DNA from: Deltaproteobacteria bacterium
Lineage (GTDB): Bacteria > Desulfobacterota > BSN033 > UBA1163
Assembly (NCBI GenBank): GCA_018333535.1
Contig: JAGXTA010000152.1
Span: forward strand, 1 to 36,627
Direction: 5' to 3'
DNA: 36,627 nucleotides
The notes under the pieces were generated by a model. The model saw only the letters and a list, made by a program, of their open reading frames with translations, had not been told where the DNA came from and did not search any database. Each line of letters begins with the position of its first letter. Within the stretch, counting starts at the first letter, position 1. Shown piece by piece: positions 19,244-27,606 of the stretch. Both the position numbers and the translations under genes were made by a program.

Positions 19244-20449
19244 TTAATGCACGGCCGAGGCCATCTGGAAGATTGGCAGATACATTGCGATGACGACCCC
19301 TCCGATCACCACTCCCAGAAAGACCATCAGGAAAGGTTCGAGGAGCGAGGTCAGGTTGCTTACGGCCACATCGACCTCGTCGTCATAGAAATCCGCAATT
19401 TTCGTCAGCATCGAATCCAAGGCGCCCGTTGATTCTCCGACGGAGATCATCTGGATCACCATGGGCGGAAAGACATTGCTCCGGCCCAGGGGGTCGGCAA
19501 TGGTTTCACCCTCACGGATGCTGGCTCTGGCACTCAAGATGGCCGTTTCAATGGTCCTGTTTCCGGCCGTCCTCGAGACAATCAGGAGACCGTCGAGGAT
19601 GGGAACACCGCTGCTCACGAGCGTTCCAAGCGTCCGAGCGAATCGGGCCACGGCGACTTTTTTGAGGAGCATTCCGAAGACAGGCACTTTCAAAATGAGT
19701 CGATCGATCAGGGTTTTTCCCGCCTCCGTCTTATAGAACTTTCTGAAAAGAAAGACGAGAAGGATGACTGCGGGAATGATGACAACGATATATTTCTGGA
19801 TGATCTTGCTCATGGTGAGCACAATGAGGGTGGGGAGCGGAAGAGACTGGCCCGCCGATTTGAACATCGTCTCAAAGACCGGGATGACGAAGATCATCAG
19901 AATGATCACCACAAGGATGGCCACTGACACGATGATGGCGGGATAGATCATGGCGGACTTGACCTTCTTTCTCAGGGCTTCCGCTTTTTCGATATAGTTT
20001 GAGAGCCGGGTGAGGATATTATCGAGAATGCCTCCTTCCTCGCCCGCCACGACAAGGTTCGTATAGAGGTCATCAAAGGCGGCCGGATGCTTTTTAAGGG
20101 CTCCGGCAAAGGTGGACCCGCCTTCCACATCCTCTCTGATTTCTCTGAGGATATTCTTGAAGAGCTTATTTTCCTGCTGAGAAGAAAGGATATCCAGCGA
20201 TTGGACCAGGGGTAGCCCGGCGTCGATCATCGTTGCCAATTGCCGGGTGAAGATGGCGATACTCCGCTGAGGGACCTTCTTCCCCATTGGCAGGGAGATC
20301 TTGAACTCCTTGCCTTTGGCTGCGATTTTTGTGGGGATGATGCTCTGCTGCCGGAGATGGATGCGGATGGCGGCTTCACTCGGAGCCTCCATCTCCCCCT
20401 TCTTGATCGATCCCTTCAGTGTCTTTCCTTCCCATTTAAAGATTGGCAT
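19244..20449 (-). CDS. pilC: Type IV pilus inner-membrane platform protein PilC
   Basis: PilC (GspF family) is the polytopic inner-membrane platform on which the PilB and PilT motors act. The protein is 401 residues, the usual length. It starts MPIFKWEGKTLKGSIKKG and has two GspF domains. The first contains FTRQLATMIDAGLPLVQSL and the second FARTLGTLVSSGVPILDGL. Membrane helices lie near residues 170-195, 218-238 and 374-395. The duplicated cytoplasmic domain is clear. The start ATG has GGAAAGG upstream. It follows pilT by 53 bases in the order pilB-pilT-pilC found in many Deltaproteobacteria. Confidence 0.95.
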   Translation of the reverse strand: MPIFKWEGKTLKGSIKKGEMEAPSEAAIRIHLRQQSIIPTKIAAKGKEFKISLPMGKKVPQRSIAIFTRQLATMIDAGLPLVQSLDILSSQQENKLFKNILREIREDVEGGSTFAGALKKHPAAFDDLYTNLVVAGEEGGILDNILTRLSNYIEKAEALRKKVKSAMIYPAIIVSVAILVVIILMIFVIPVFETMFKSAGQSLPLPTLIVLTMSKIIQKYIVVIIPAVILLVFLFRKFYKTEAGKTLIDRLILKVPVFGMLLKKVAVARFARTLGTLVSSGVPILDGLLIVSRTAGNRTIETAILSARASIREGETIADPLGRSNVFPPMVIQMISVGESTGALDSMLTKIADFYDDEVDVAVSNLTSLLEPFLMVFLGVVIGGVVIAMYLPIFQMASAVH

Positions 20450-20502
20450 AATTCACCTTTCCAGATTCTTCCCCTTGGTTAAAGAGGAAGAAAAATGACA
20501 AT

Positions 20503-21609
20503 TTAGGTTGGTTTGCCCTGTCTCTCTCTCTTTCCGCCCATGATGCCCGCGTTGGATAACATCTGACGAAATTCATCGAGATTATGGCTGCGTTCTAAAG
20601 CGTCTTCCAGGGAGATAAAATGACGCTCCACAAGGGAGAGGAGGGCCTGGTTCATCGTCTGCATTCCGAATTTGGCCTGACCGACCTGCATCAGGGAATA
20701 GAGCTGCTGGATCTTGTCCTCACGGATCAGGTTCCGGATGGCAGGGTTCGGGATCAGGACCTCCATGGCCAGGGCCCGGCCTTTTCCTCCTAATTTTGGG
20801 AGAAGCTGCTGGGACAAAATTCCCTCAAGAACAAAGGAGAGCTGTGTCCGCACCTGCTGTTGCTGGTGGGGCGGGAAGACATCGATGATCCGGTTGATCG
20901 TCTCCACGCAGGAGTTCGTGTGCAGTGTGGCAAAAGTGAGATGACCTGTTTCAGCCGTCAGAAGGGCAGCCTGAATCGTTTCCAGATCCCTCATCTCACC
21001 GATGAGAATGATATCCGGGTCCTGGCGGAGGACGTGCCGCAGGGCGTGGGTAAAGCTTTTGGTGTCGGAGTTGACCTCCCGTTGATTGACGATGCAATTT
21101 TTGTGGCGATGGAGGTATTCGATCGGATCTTCGATCGTAATGATATGGGCATTTTGCTCATTATTGATCTTGTCGATCATGGCGGCAAGGGTGGTGGATT
21201 TCCCGGTGCCCGTGGGGCCTGTGACCAACACGAGGCCCTTTGGTTTCTTAATCAATTCATTGACGATGGGGGGGATTCCCAGTTCAGAAAAGTTGAGGAT
21301 GTCGAAAGAGATGGCCCGGAAGGCTCCAGCCACAGCGCCTCTCTGCATATAGATGTTCCCCCGGAATCGGCTCAAACCTTTAATGCCAAAGGAGAAATCC
21401 AGTTCTGTCTCCTCCTCAAACTTGTGACGTTGTGCATCGGTGAGCACGCTGTAACAGAGCCGTTTCGTGTCGGGAGCAGTGAGAAGGGTTGCATCGACGC
21501 CCATTAACTTTCCATCGATCCTGCACTGGGGAGGAGAGCCTGTGGTGATATGCAAATCGGAGGCTTTCTTTTCTATCATGAGTTCAAGTAGTTTCTGTAA
21601 TTCGATCAT
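20503..21609 (-). CDS. pilT: Type IV pilus retraction ATPase PilT
   Basis: PilT is the hexameric ATPase that powers pilus depolymerisation and twitching motility. The 368-residue protein opens with ELLELMIEKKASDLHITTG. It has Walker A at G131PTGTGKST, an Asp-box region ITIEDPIEYLH, Walker B ILIGEMRD and the His-box GHLTFATLHTNS. It also has the C-terminal TMNQALLSL segment typical of PilT. Its smaller size and lack of an MshEN domain and zinc cluster separate it from PilB next door. It starts 27 bases after the pilB stop, with GGAGAAGAGGAAAC as ribosome-binding region. Confidence 0.96.
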   Translation of the reverse strand: MIELQKLLELMIEKKASDLHITTGSPPQCRIDGKLMGVDATLLTAPDTKRLCYSVLTDAQRHKFEEETELDFSFGIKGLSRFRGNIYMQRGAVAGAFRAISFDILNFSELGIPPIVNELIKKPKGLVLVTGPTGTGKSTTLAAMIDKINNEQNAHIITIEDPIEYLHRHKNCIVNQREVNSDTKSFTHALRHVLRQDPDIILIGEMRDLETIQAALLTAETGHLTFATLHTNSCVETINRIIDVFPPHQQQQVRTQLSFVLEGILSQQLLPKLGGKGRALAMEVLIPNPAIRNLIREDKIQQLYSLMQVGQAKFGMQTMNQALLSLVERHFISLEDALERSHNLDEFRQMLSNAGIMGGKRERQGKPT

Positions 21610-21636
21610 GTTTCCTCTTCTCCTTCTTTTAAAAGA

Positions 21637-23430
21637 TTATCGATCGTCCATGGTCGATCGGAGCACTTCTTCGATCGTGGTCAATCCTTCTCGAATCTTA
21701 ATGATCCCGCTCTGCCGGAGGGTCTTCATCCCTAACCGCATGGCTTCTTTCTTAACTTCCGAAGTCGATGCCCGGGAAAGGATAAGCTCCTTGATCTCTT
21801 CTTTGATCGCCATCACCTCATAGAGTCCGACCCGGCCTTTATAACCCGTATTATTACAGATCGAACATCCTTTCCCTTTATAAACCGGGAAAGATTTTAC
21901 CTCATCCGGTGAAACCCCCAGATCGATCAGGAGCTGAGGGTGAACCTTGATGGGTTCCCGGCATTCCATGCAAATTTTTCGAATCAACCTCTGTGCCAGG
22001 ATGAGGATGACCGCAGAGGAAATCAAAAAGGGCTCAATGCCCATATCGATCAAACGAGTCACGGTTCCAGGAGCATCATTGGTATGAACCGTGCTCAGGA
22101 CGAGGTGTCCGGTGAGAGCGGCCTGAACCGCAATCTGGGCGGTTTCAAAGTCACGGACCTCGCCCACCATGATGATGTCCGGATCCTGTCGGAGGAACGC
22201 CCGGAGCGAAGAGGCAAAGGTTAGCCCGATCTCCTCATGCATCTGGACCTGATTGATCCCCATAAAATTATATTCCACGGGGTCTTCGGCAGTGGTGATA
22301 TTCTCCGTCTCTTTATTCAATTCGGATAGAGCCGAATAGAGGGTCGTCGTCTTTCCACTCCCCGTGGGCCCGGTGACGAGAATCATCCCCACAGGTTTTC
22401 GGAGGGCATTCTTGAAATCCTCAAGGGATGATTCTTCGAACCCTAATTTGACCATGTCCAGTTGTAAAGACGATTTATCGAGGAGGCGAAGAACCACCTT
22501 TTCTCCGAAGAGGACAGGAACGGTGGAAACCCGGAAGTCCATCTCACGGCCTTTGCCGAGGCGCAATTTGATTCTCCCGTCCTGGGGAAGGCGCCTTTCA
22601 GCGATGTCGAGCTTGGACATGATTTTTAGACGGGAGACAATGGCATTTTTGATCTGGGTGGGGAGCGTCATCTCCCGTCTCATGACGCCATCGACACGGT
22701 ATCTGACCCGGAAACTCTTCTCGTAAGGTTCAAAATGGACGTCACTGGCTCCCAATTTGATCGCCTTGATCAGGACCCCGTTGACGATTTTGATGATCGG
22801 ACCTCCGATCTCATCTGTTTCATCCGCGGTCTGGTTTTCAACAACCTCAATATTATCGACCGCTCCATGGACCAGCTTGTCAAACTCATCGACATCGACC
22901 AAACTGGTGTCGATGAGGTCGAAATCAGAATCCGAGGATTTATCTTCATCAAGGGAGTAATCGAGGGCCTGGAAAGACGTCGTTCCCAGGCCAGCCACAC
23001 TTCCCCCACCGCCGTAATATTTCTTTATGGCATCGACGATCTCCGTCTCGGAAGCCACTACTGGCTCAACATTAAAACCGGTCATAAATTTGATTTCATC
23101 GATGACGACAATGTTGCTTGGATCAGCCATCGCCAGTGTCAATTTGGGACCTACGCGATTAATGGGTATGATAAAGTATTTTTTTGAGATACTCGGGGGG
23201 ATCAATTTAGTGACATTGGGGTTGATTTCGATTTTCGAGATTTTTACAGAGGGAACCCGGTACTGGGCGCTCAAGAAGGAAAGAAGCTCATCCTCTTTAA
23301 TATAGCCCAACTTCACCAGATTGGACTCTAAACGCCCCCCCTTCAGTTTTTGCTCATCCTGCGCCTTTTTTAGTTGCTCAGGTGTAATAAAATTTCTTTT
23401 GATGAGCAGTTCGCCTAATCTTTCTGACAA
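21637..23430 (-). CDS. pilB: Type IV pilus assembly ATPase PilB
   Basis: PilB drives pilus extension. The 597-residue protein has an N-terminal MshEN domain (LGELLIKRNFITPEQLKKAQ; this fold is known to bind cyclic-di-GMP in some relatives). A linker follows, then the ATPase core with Walker A G354PTGSGKTTT, an Asp box TAEDPVEYNF, Walker B IMVGEVRD and the His-box GHLVLSTVHTND. A tetracysteine zinc site has C-M-E-C near residue 492 and C-S-I-C near 527. Translation starts at TTG (23430-23428), with GAGGGGGTAGGAG upstream. It is the first gene of the pil operon, and a sigma-54 promoter lies 80 bases upstream. No pilin (pilA) or pilMNOPQ genes are in the window. Confidence 0.96.
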   Translation of the reverse strand: MSERLGELLIKRNFITPEQLKKAQDEQKLKGGRLESNLVKLGYIKEDELLSFLSAQYRVPSVKISKIEINPNVTKLIPPSISKKYFIIPINRVGPKLTLAMADPSNIVVIDEIKFMTGFNVEPVVASETEIVDAIKKYYGGGGSVAGLGTTSFQALDYSLDEDKSSDSDFDLIDTSLVDVDEFDKLVHGAVDNIEVVENQTADETDEIGGPIIKIVNGVLIKAIKLGASDVHFEPYEKSFRVRYRVDGVMRREMTLPTQIKNAIVSRLKIMSKLDIAERRLPQDGRIKLRLGKGREMDFRVSTVPVLFGEKVVLRLLDKSSLQLDMVKLGFEESSLEDFKNALRKPVGMILVTGPTGSGKTTTLYSALSELNKETENITTAEDPVEYNFMGINQVQMHEEIGLTFASSLRAFLRQDPDIIMVGEVRDFETAQIAVQAALTGHLVLSTVHTNDAPGTVTRLIDMGIEPFLISSAVILILAQRLIRKICMECREPIKVHPQLLIDLGVSPDEVKSFPVYKGKGCSICNNTGYKGRVGLYEVMAIKEEIKELILSRASTSEVKKEAMRLGMKTLRQSGIIKIREGLTTIEEVLRSTMDDR

Positions 23431-23509
23431 CTCCTACCCCCTCATAATAACCTACAACCATTTAGGAATATTAAATACAATGAACCGAATACAATTCGAA
23501 TCTAAAGAA

Positions 23510-23525
23510 AGCAAGATGGGTGCCA
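23510..23525 (-). promoter_or_regulatory. Sigma-54 promoter of the pil operon
   Basis: On the minus strand TGGCAC (23525-23520), five bases, then TTGCT (23514-23510) match the sigma-54 consensus TGGCAC-N5-TTGCW at every defined position, with correct -24/-12 spacing. Transcription would start near 23498, leaving a leader of about 70 bases before the pilB TTG. The A/T-rich 100 bases upstream could hold activator and bending-protein sites. The operon's last gene encodes a sigma-54 activator. Confidence 0.85.
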
Positions 23526-23646
23526 AAAATTGACATTTTTTTAATCTATCGATATAATTAGGTTAATTTAATTCTATATTTTTTAATCTTTGATGAAACG
23601 ATATAAAAAGGAGTTCCATTGGTTAATAATTATCCAGATTCTATCT

Positions 23647-25116
23647 TCAGGGAGAATAGAAGGGTAATCTGACAATGAAGGCGCTTCCTTTCCCAGGTTC
23701 GCTCTCAACGGTGATTTCCCCTTGATGAGCCTCGACAATCCACTTGCAGATGCTGAGCCCGAGACCGCTGCCTCCCTGTTCTCTTGAACGGGCCTTGTCC
23801 ACTCTAAAAAATCGATTAAAAATCTTCTCTTGATCCTCTTTGGCAATTCCTATGCCCGTATCTGCAATGATGATTTTAACAAACGCTGCAGGTTTTTTTT
23901 CTTTTGGCATTAGCGGGTTTACGGAACCATTCATTTCTTTTTTCAGAGTGATCAGGATGCTTCCCCCCGCTTCAGTATATTTTATTCCGTTTTCAATCAA
24001 GTTGATAAAAAGTTCTCTCATACGGAGAGTATCTCCGAGAATATGGAGCTCCTCCTCGTGTTCCGCTTCGTGATTCGAAATTTGGATCCGAATGTTCTTG
24101 GGCTGAGCCAGAATCTTCATCTGCTCGGTCAACCCACTGATGAACGGGGTCAAATGAATATCTTCTCTATTCAATCGGATCTCACCGATATCCGCTCTTG
24201 AGAGAAGCAGGAGATCTTCCACGATCTTCGACATTCGATCGATCTCTTCAAGATTGCTCTCCAGAATCTGTTCATATTCGTGAAGCTGTCTTTTTTTCCG
24301 CAGGGCCACCTCCACTTCTCCCTTGAGGATGGTCAGGGGAGTTTTTAATTCATGAGAAGCGTCCGTGGTAAATTGTTTAATCTGGCGGAAAGACTGATCC
24401 AGTCGTGAGATCATCTCATTGAAAGTATCGATCAACCTTGATATCTCATCCTTCACTTTGAGGGTCTGGATTCTCTGGTTCAAATTTTGCGAGGTGATCA
24501 TTCGAGCTGTCTGGGTGACCCGATCGACCGGTTTTAATGCTTTATGGGCAAGGAATTGTCCTCCCAGGCTGGCGATCAGGAGAATCGATGGAACAGTGAC
24601 AAGGAGAATGATCAACAGGGTGTTGAGGGCATCCTCCACATCTTCAAGGGAGGAGGCGACCTGAATCATTTTAGTTACGTGGTTTTGTTCTTTCACAGGG
24701 TAGGTAATGATACGCAACGGGGTGTTTCTAAGGGAGCGATTGGTTTCATAAGTGATCAAACCCTTTGATGCATTCCTGAGAGCATTCAGGCTGATCGGAA
24801 GCCGGGCGCTTTTTAAGTTTTCGGACCTTCGCCCGATCCTTCCCGATTCGTCGAGAACCTGGATGAATTTCCCGATCGGTTTTAAATTCATCGAAGTCTC
24901 AAGGGTCTGATCGATGCTCCCAAAATCGAATTTCGATAATGGCGAAGTTGATTCTGAAGCAATCAGTTCGGCAAGAGACCTCAATTTATGATCCACGTCA
25001 CGATAGAGGCTTCGAGAGAGGGTGAGGTATAAAAAACTGCTGAAGGAGATCAATAGAATTCCCAGGATGAGAACATACCATAGGGTGAGTTTAAAACGGA
25101 GGCTCCTAAAGTCCAT
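23647..25116 (-). CDS. HAMP-domain sensor histidine kinase, partner of the OmpR-type regulator
   Basis: This 489-residue kinase has two membrane helices (about residues 8-30 and 170-190) bracketing a periplasmic sensor of about 140 residues. A HAMP linker follows (ALKPVDRVTQTARMI). The dimerisation domain has phospho-acceptor His255 in TDASHELKTPLTIL. The ATPase domain has NLIENGIKYT, DTGIGIAKEDQ, FNRFFRVDKARS and GSGLGLSICKWI. I chose ATG 25116 because AAAAAGGAA lies seven bases upstream and LRFKLTLWYVLI then follows the start. An upstream reading to 25191 overlaps the regulator and has no ribosome-binding site. The layout resembles metal- or envelope-stress kinases such as CusS, but nothing shows the signal. 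No target genes for it are evident nearby. Confidence 0.88.
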   Translation of the reverse strand: MDFRSLRFKLTLWYVLILGILLISFSSFLYLTLSRSLYRDVDHKLRSLAELIASESTSPLSKFDFGSIDQTLETSMNLKPIGKFIQVLDESGRIGRRSENLKSARLPISLNALRNASKGLITYETNRSLRNTPLRIITYPVKEQNHVTKMIQVASSLEDVEDALNTLLIILLVTVPSILLIASLGGQFLAHKALKPVDRVTQTARMITSQNLNQRIQTLKVKDEISRLIDTFNEMISRLDQSFRQIKQFTTDASHELKTPLTILKGEVEVALRKKRQLHEYEQILESNLEEIDRMSKIVEDLLLLSRADIGEIRLNREDIHLTPFISGLTEQMKILAQPKNIRIQISNHEAEHEEELHILGDTLRMRELFINLIENGIKYTEAGGSILITLKKEMNGSVNPLMPKEKKPAAFVKIIIADTGIGIAKEDQEKIFNRFFRVDKARSREQGGSGLGLSICKWIVEAHQGEITVESEPGKGSAFIVRLPFYSP

Positions 25117-25159
25117 TGAATTCCTTTTTAGAATTTTCCTGGCCTGCACCATGCTCGGT

Positions 25160-25837
25160 TCAGGGCTTGCTTGGAGAGAGGATATATCCAACCCCCCGGA
25201 TGGTATGAATCAATTTAGGTTCGAACCCCTTATCGATCTTCTTCCTGAGGTAGTTGACATAGACATCGATGACATTGGTCATGGAATCGAAGTGATAATC
25301 CCAGACATGCTCGGAAATCATCGTCCGTGTCAGCACCTTGTTCGGATTCCTCATAAAATATTCCAAAAGCCCATATTCCTTGCTGGTGAGCTCGATCTCT
25401 GTCTCTCCTCTTATGACCCTGTGGGTCACCGGAGATAGGGTTAAATCAGCCAACTTTAGAACAGGCTCCGCATCCGCCCTTTCCCTGCGCAAAAGAGCGC
25501 GAACCCTGGCCAAAAATACTTGAAATTCGAAAGGTTTGGTTAAATAGTCATCGCATCCCGAGTCCAAACCTTTCACAATATCCTCGGCCGTGTCTTTTGC
25601 CGTGACCACCAGAATGGGAACCTTATTCTTATTGATCCGGATTTTCCTCAAAACCTCCAGGCCGGATATTTTGGGGATCATTAAATCGAGCACAATCAAG
25701 TCGTAATCGTTGACTTCAGACATATAGAGGCCTGACTCTCCATCGAAAGCCGTATCAACAGCATAGTGTTCTTCTTCGAGTCCTTTTTTAATAAAATTGG
25801 CTACTTTGGCCTCGTCTTCTATGACAAGAATTCTCAT
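25160..25837 (-). CDS. OmpR/PhoB-family response regulator
   Basis: This DNA-binding regulator is phosphorylated by the kinase encoded directly downstream (44 bases between the stop and the chosen kinase start). From ATG 25837 it has 225 residues. The receiver domain has acidic pair E8/D9 in MRILVIEDEAKV, phospho-acceptor Asp51 in DLIVLDLMIP, and the conserved switch Thr and Lys in VVTAKD and LTKPFEF. The C-terminal winged helix contains LTSKEYGLLEYFMRNPNKVLTR and VDVYVNYLRKKID. An in-frame GTG at 25852 would add five residues, but the family begins MRILV. A promoter with a good -10 lies upstream, in the gap shared with the divergent amidohydrolase gene. The regulon is unknown. Confidence 0.92.
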   Translation of the reverse strand: MRILVIEDEAKVANFIKKGLEEEHYAVDTAFDGESGLYMSEVNDYDLIVLDLMIPKISGLEVLRKIRINKNKVPILVVTAKDTAEDIVKGLDSGCDDYLTKPFEFQVFLARVRALLRRERADAEPVLKLADLTLSPVTHRVIRGETEIELTSKEYGLLEYFMRNPNKVLTRTMISEHVWDYHFDSMTNVIDVYVNYLRKKIDKGFEPKLIHTIRGVGYILSPSKP

Positions 25838-25876
25838 AAGCAATTTCCACACGGTTCAGGATGTAATCTTTATAAC

Positions 25877-25904
25877 ATTATAAATTTAATATAAAAAATT
25901 GCAA
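25877..25904 (-). promoter_or_regulatory. Putative promoter for the response regulator-kinase pair
   Basis: On the minus strand TTGCAA (25904-25899) and a perfect TATAAT (25882-25877) are 16 bases apart, in a strongly A/T-rich stretch about 40 bases before the regulator start. Confidence 0.5.
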
Positions 25905-25927
25905 TATCAATTCTTTTTCCCTTTTGC

Positions 25928-25957
25928 TTGACACCATCCCACCAACTCTGTTAGCAT
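25928..25957 (+). promoter_or_regulatory. Putative promoter for the amidohydrolase gene
   Basis: TTGACA at 25928-25933 and TAGCAT at 25952-25957 have an 18-base spacer. The TTG start codon lies 32 bases further on. It is back to back with the promoter of the response regulator, so one 150-base region drives both directions. Confidence 0.5.
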
Positions 25958-25989
25958 TTTGAAAATTTTTCAAACCGGAGAGGCGATCC

Positions 25990-26802
25990 TTGATCAAGCT
26001 GGCAGGAATCCAGATATCTTGCAGTGAGGAGAAAGAAAAGACTATAGAAAAAGCGACAAAATTTGCGCAAATTGCTGTCGAGCGGGGGGCCCATATCATC
26101 TGCTTTCAGGAGCTGTTTACTACCCACTGGTTTCCAAGAGAGATGAACCCCGGCCATTTTCTTTTGGCCGAGACAGTGGAAGGCCCAACCGTAATGAGGA
26201 TGAGAGAATTGGCAAAACAGCACGGGGTGGTTTTGGTCTGTCCCATTTTTGAAAAAGACAAGGAGGCGTTTTATAATTCTGCGGTGGTCATCAATACGGA
26301 AGGAGAGGTTTTGGGAATCTATCGGAAGGTCCATGTTCCACAGATTCCCCTCTGGGAAGAGAGGTTCTACTTCTCTTCAGGCAACCTCGGATTTCCTGTG
26401 TTTCAAACGAAATTTGGAATGATCGGCGTTCAAATCTGTTGGGACAATTTTTTCCCGGAGGGATCCAGAATATTGGCCCTGAAGGGGGCCCAGATCATCT
26501 TTGCCCCTACGGCAGCCGCCTTTGCCTCACAGGAAAGATGGAGGACAGTGATTTCGAGCCATGCGATGACCAATGGTGTGTTTATCTTCAGGGTGAACCG
26601 GGTGGGAAGCGAAGAGAAACAGGATTTCTATGGTAAATCTTTCTGTGTGTCTCCGGAAGGGGAATTGATGGACAAACCAAGCGGAATGAAGGAAGGCATC
26701 GCCTTGATTGACGTCGACCTTAAACACATTGACCGGGCCAGAAAGGAATGGCCTTTTTTAAAAGAGAGGAAACCGGAAACGTATCGGGAGATCATTGAAT
26801 AA
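25990..26802 (+). CDS. Carbon-nitrogen hydrolase (nitrilase superfamily), N-carbamoylputrescine amidase-like
   Basis: The 270-residue cytosolic enzyme carries the nitrilase-superfamily triad: Glu41 (CFQELF), Lys113 (YRKVHVPQ) and Cys150 (VQICWDNFFPE). The Lys and Cys neighbourhoods, and EERFYFSSGNLGFPVF between them, resemble N-carbamoylputrescine amidase (AguB) and beta-ureidopropionase. These hydrolyse an N-carbamoyl amine to the amine, CO2 and ammonia. It is somewhat shorter than typical AguB and I see no agmatine deiminase (aguA) beside it, so the substrate remains open and I give no symbol. Start TTG 25990 has CGGAGAGG upstream and gives the typical MIKLAGIQ opening. lepB follows, separated by a degenerate repeat. 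Confidence 0.85.
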   Translation: MIKLAGIQISCSEEKEKTIEKATKFAQIAVERGAHIICFQELFTTHWFPREMNPGHFLLAETVEGPTVMRMRELAKQHGVVLVCPIFEKDKEAFYNSAVVINTEGEVLGIYRKVHVPQIPLWEERFYFSSGNLGFPVFQTKFGMIGVQICWDNFFPEGSRILALKGAQIIFAPTAAAFASQERWRTVISSHAMTNGVFIFRVNRVGSEEKQDFYGKSFCVSPEGELMDKPSGMKEGIALIDVDLKHIDRARKEWPFLKERKPETYREIIE

Positions 26803-26823
26803 AGCCACATAGAAGATGGGCTA

Positions 26824-26951
26824 CGTCCAACGGTAACGATGCCCTTATCGTAAATAAAATAAAAGGCTACGTCTGTCGTGCTTAATTCTTTTAAACGTAA
26901 CCGTTACCGAATGACGATACGGGCTTCGTCACCATAACCATAACCGATTAA
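26824..26951. repeat. Degenerate intergenic repeat, copy E
   Basis: Fragments such as CGGTAACGATGC near the left end and GACGATACGGGCTTCGTCACC near the right end recall the modules of the repeats at 14041-14233 and 32151-32305. The middle is diverged and contains a local inverted pair (AACGGTAACG at 26829-26838 against CGTAACCGTT at 26896-26905). It fills the gap between the amidohydrolase and lepB. Confidence 0.5.
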
Positions 26952-26973
26952 CCCTCAACCCAAAGGCAGACCA

Positions 26974-27606
26974 ATGAACAAAAGAAAATTTATTAAGGAA
27001 TACTTAGAGCCGATACTCATCGCCATATTGATCGCTCTTTTTATTCGAACCTTTATTGTTCAAGCCTTTAAAATTCCCTCCAGTTCGATGGAACCAACCC
27101 TTCAGGTCGGGGATCATATCCTTGTCAGTAAATTTATTTATGGGATTAAAATCCCCTTTACCCAGGCCAAACTGTTTCAATATAAAAATCCTCAGAGAGG
27201 AGATGTGATCGTTTTCATCTTTCCCAAAGACTCTTCAAAGGATTTCATCAAGAGAGTGGTTGGAATCAGTGGGGATCGGGTCGATATCGAGGGGGACAAA
27301 GTTTATATCAATGGAAAGCAAATGGAGGACCCGTGGGGGTATTACGACACAAAAAACGAGTGGAGGAGAACCCTTGGCCCAGTGGGCCCTTTTGAACATG
27401 TGGTTGTGCCGGAAGATCACCTCTTTGTCCTGGGAGATAACCGGGACAACAGTCAGGACAGCCGTTTTTGGGGATTTGTCCATCTGAGCGAGGTGAGGGG
27501 GAAAGCTTTTATCATTTATTTTTCAGGACCAAGTTTCTTAAATATTTTATTCCCGTGGATATGGGATGAGATCAGGTGGAGAAGGTTTGGCAAGTTCATT
27601 TATTGA
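26974..27606 (+). CDS. lepB: Signal peptidase I
   Basis: LepB removes signal peptides from exported proteins at the outer face of the inner membrane. The 210-residue protein has one N-terminal membrane helix (about residues 12-30). Catalytic Ser38 lies in PSSSMEPTL, followed by QVGDHILVSKF. The general base is Lys93 in RGDVIVFIFP...FIKRVVGISGDRV. The closing box is GDNRDNSQDSRFWG. This is the short single-helix form, with no second helix as in E. coli. A fair ribosome-binding site (AAAGGCAGA) precedes the ATG. Its last seven bases overlap the end of ribF on the other strand. Confidence 0.95.
   Translation: MNKRKFIKEYLEPILIAILIALFIRTFIVQAFKIPSSSMEPTLQVGDHILVSKFIYGIKIPFTQAKLFQYKNPQRGDVIVFIFPKDSSKDFIKRVVGISGDRVDIEGDKVYINGKQMEDPWGYYDTKNEWRRTLGPVGPFEHVVVPEDHLFVLGDNRDNSQDSRFWGFVHLSEVRGKAFIIYFSGPSFLNILFPWIWDEIRWRRFGKFIY

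Noticed and set aside
25117-25191. Longer N-terminus of the sensor kinase overlapping the response regulator
   Set aside because: The extension has no Shine-Dalgarno and no hydrophobic or family-like sequence. ATG 25116 has a good site.
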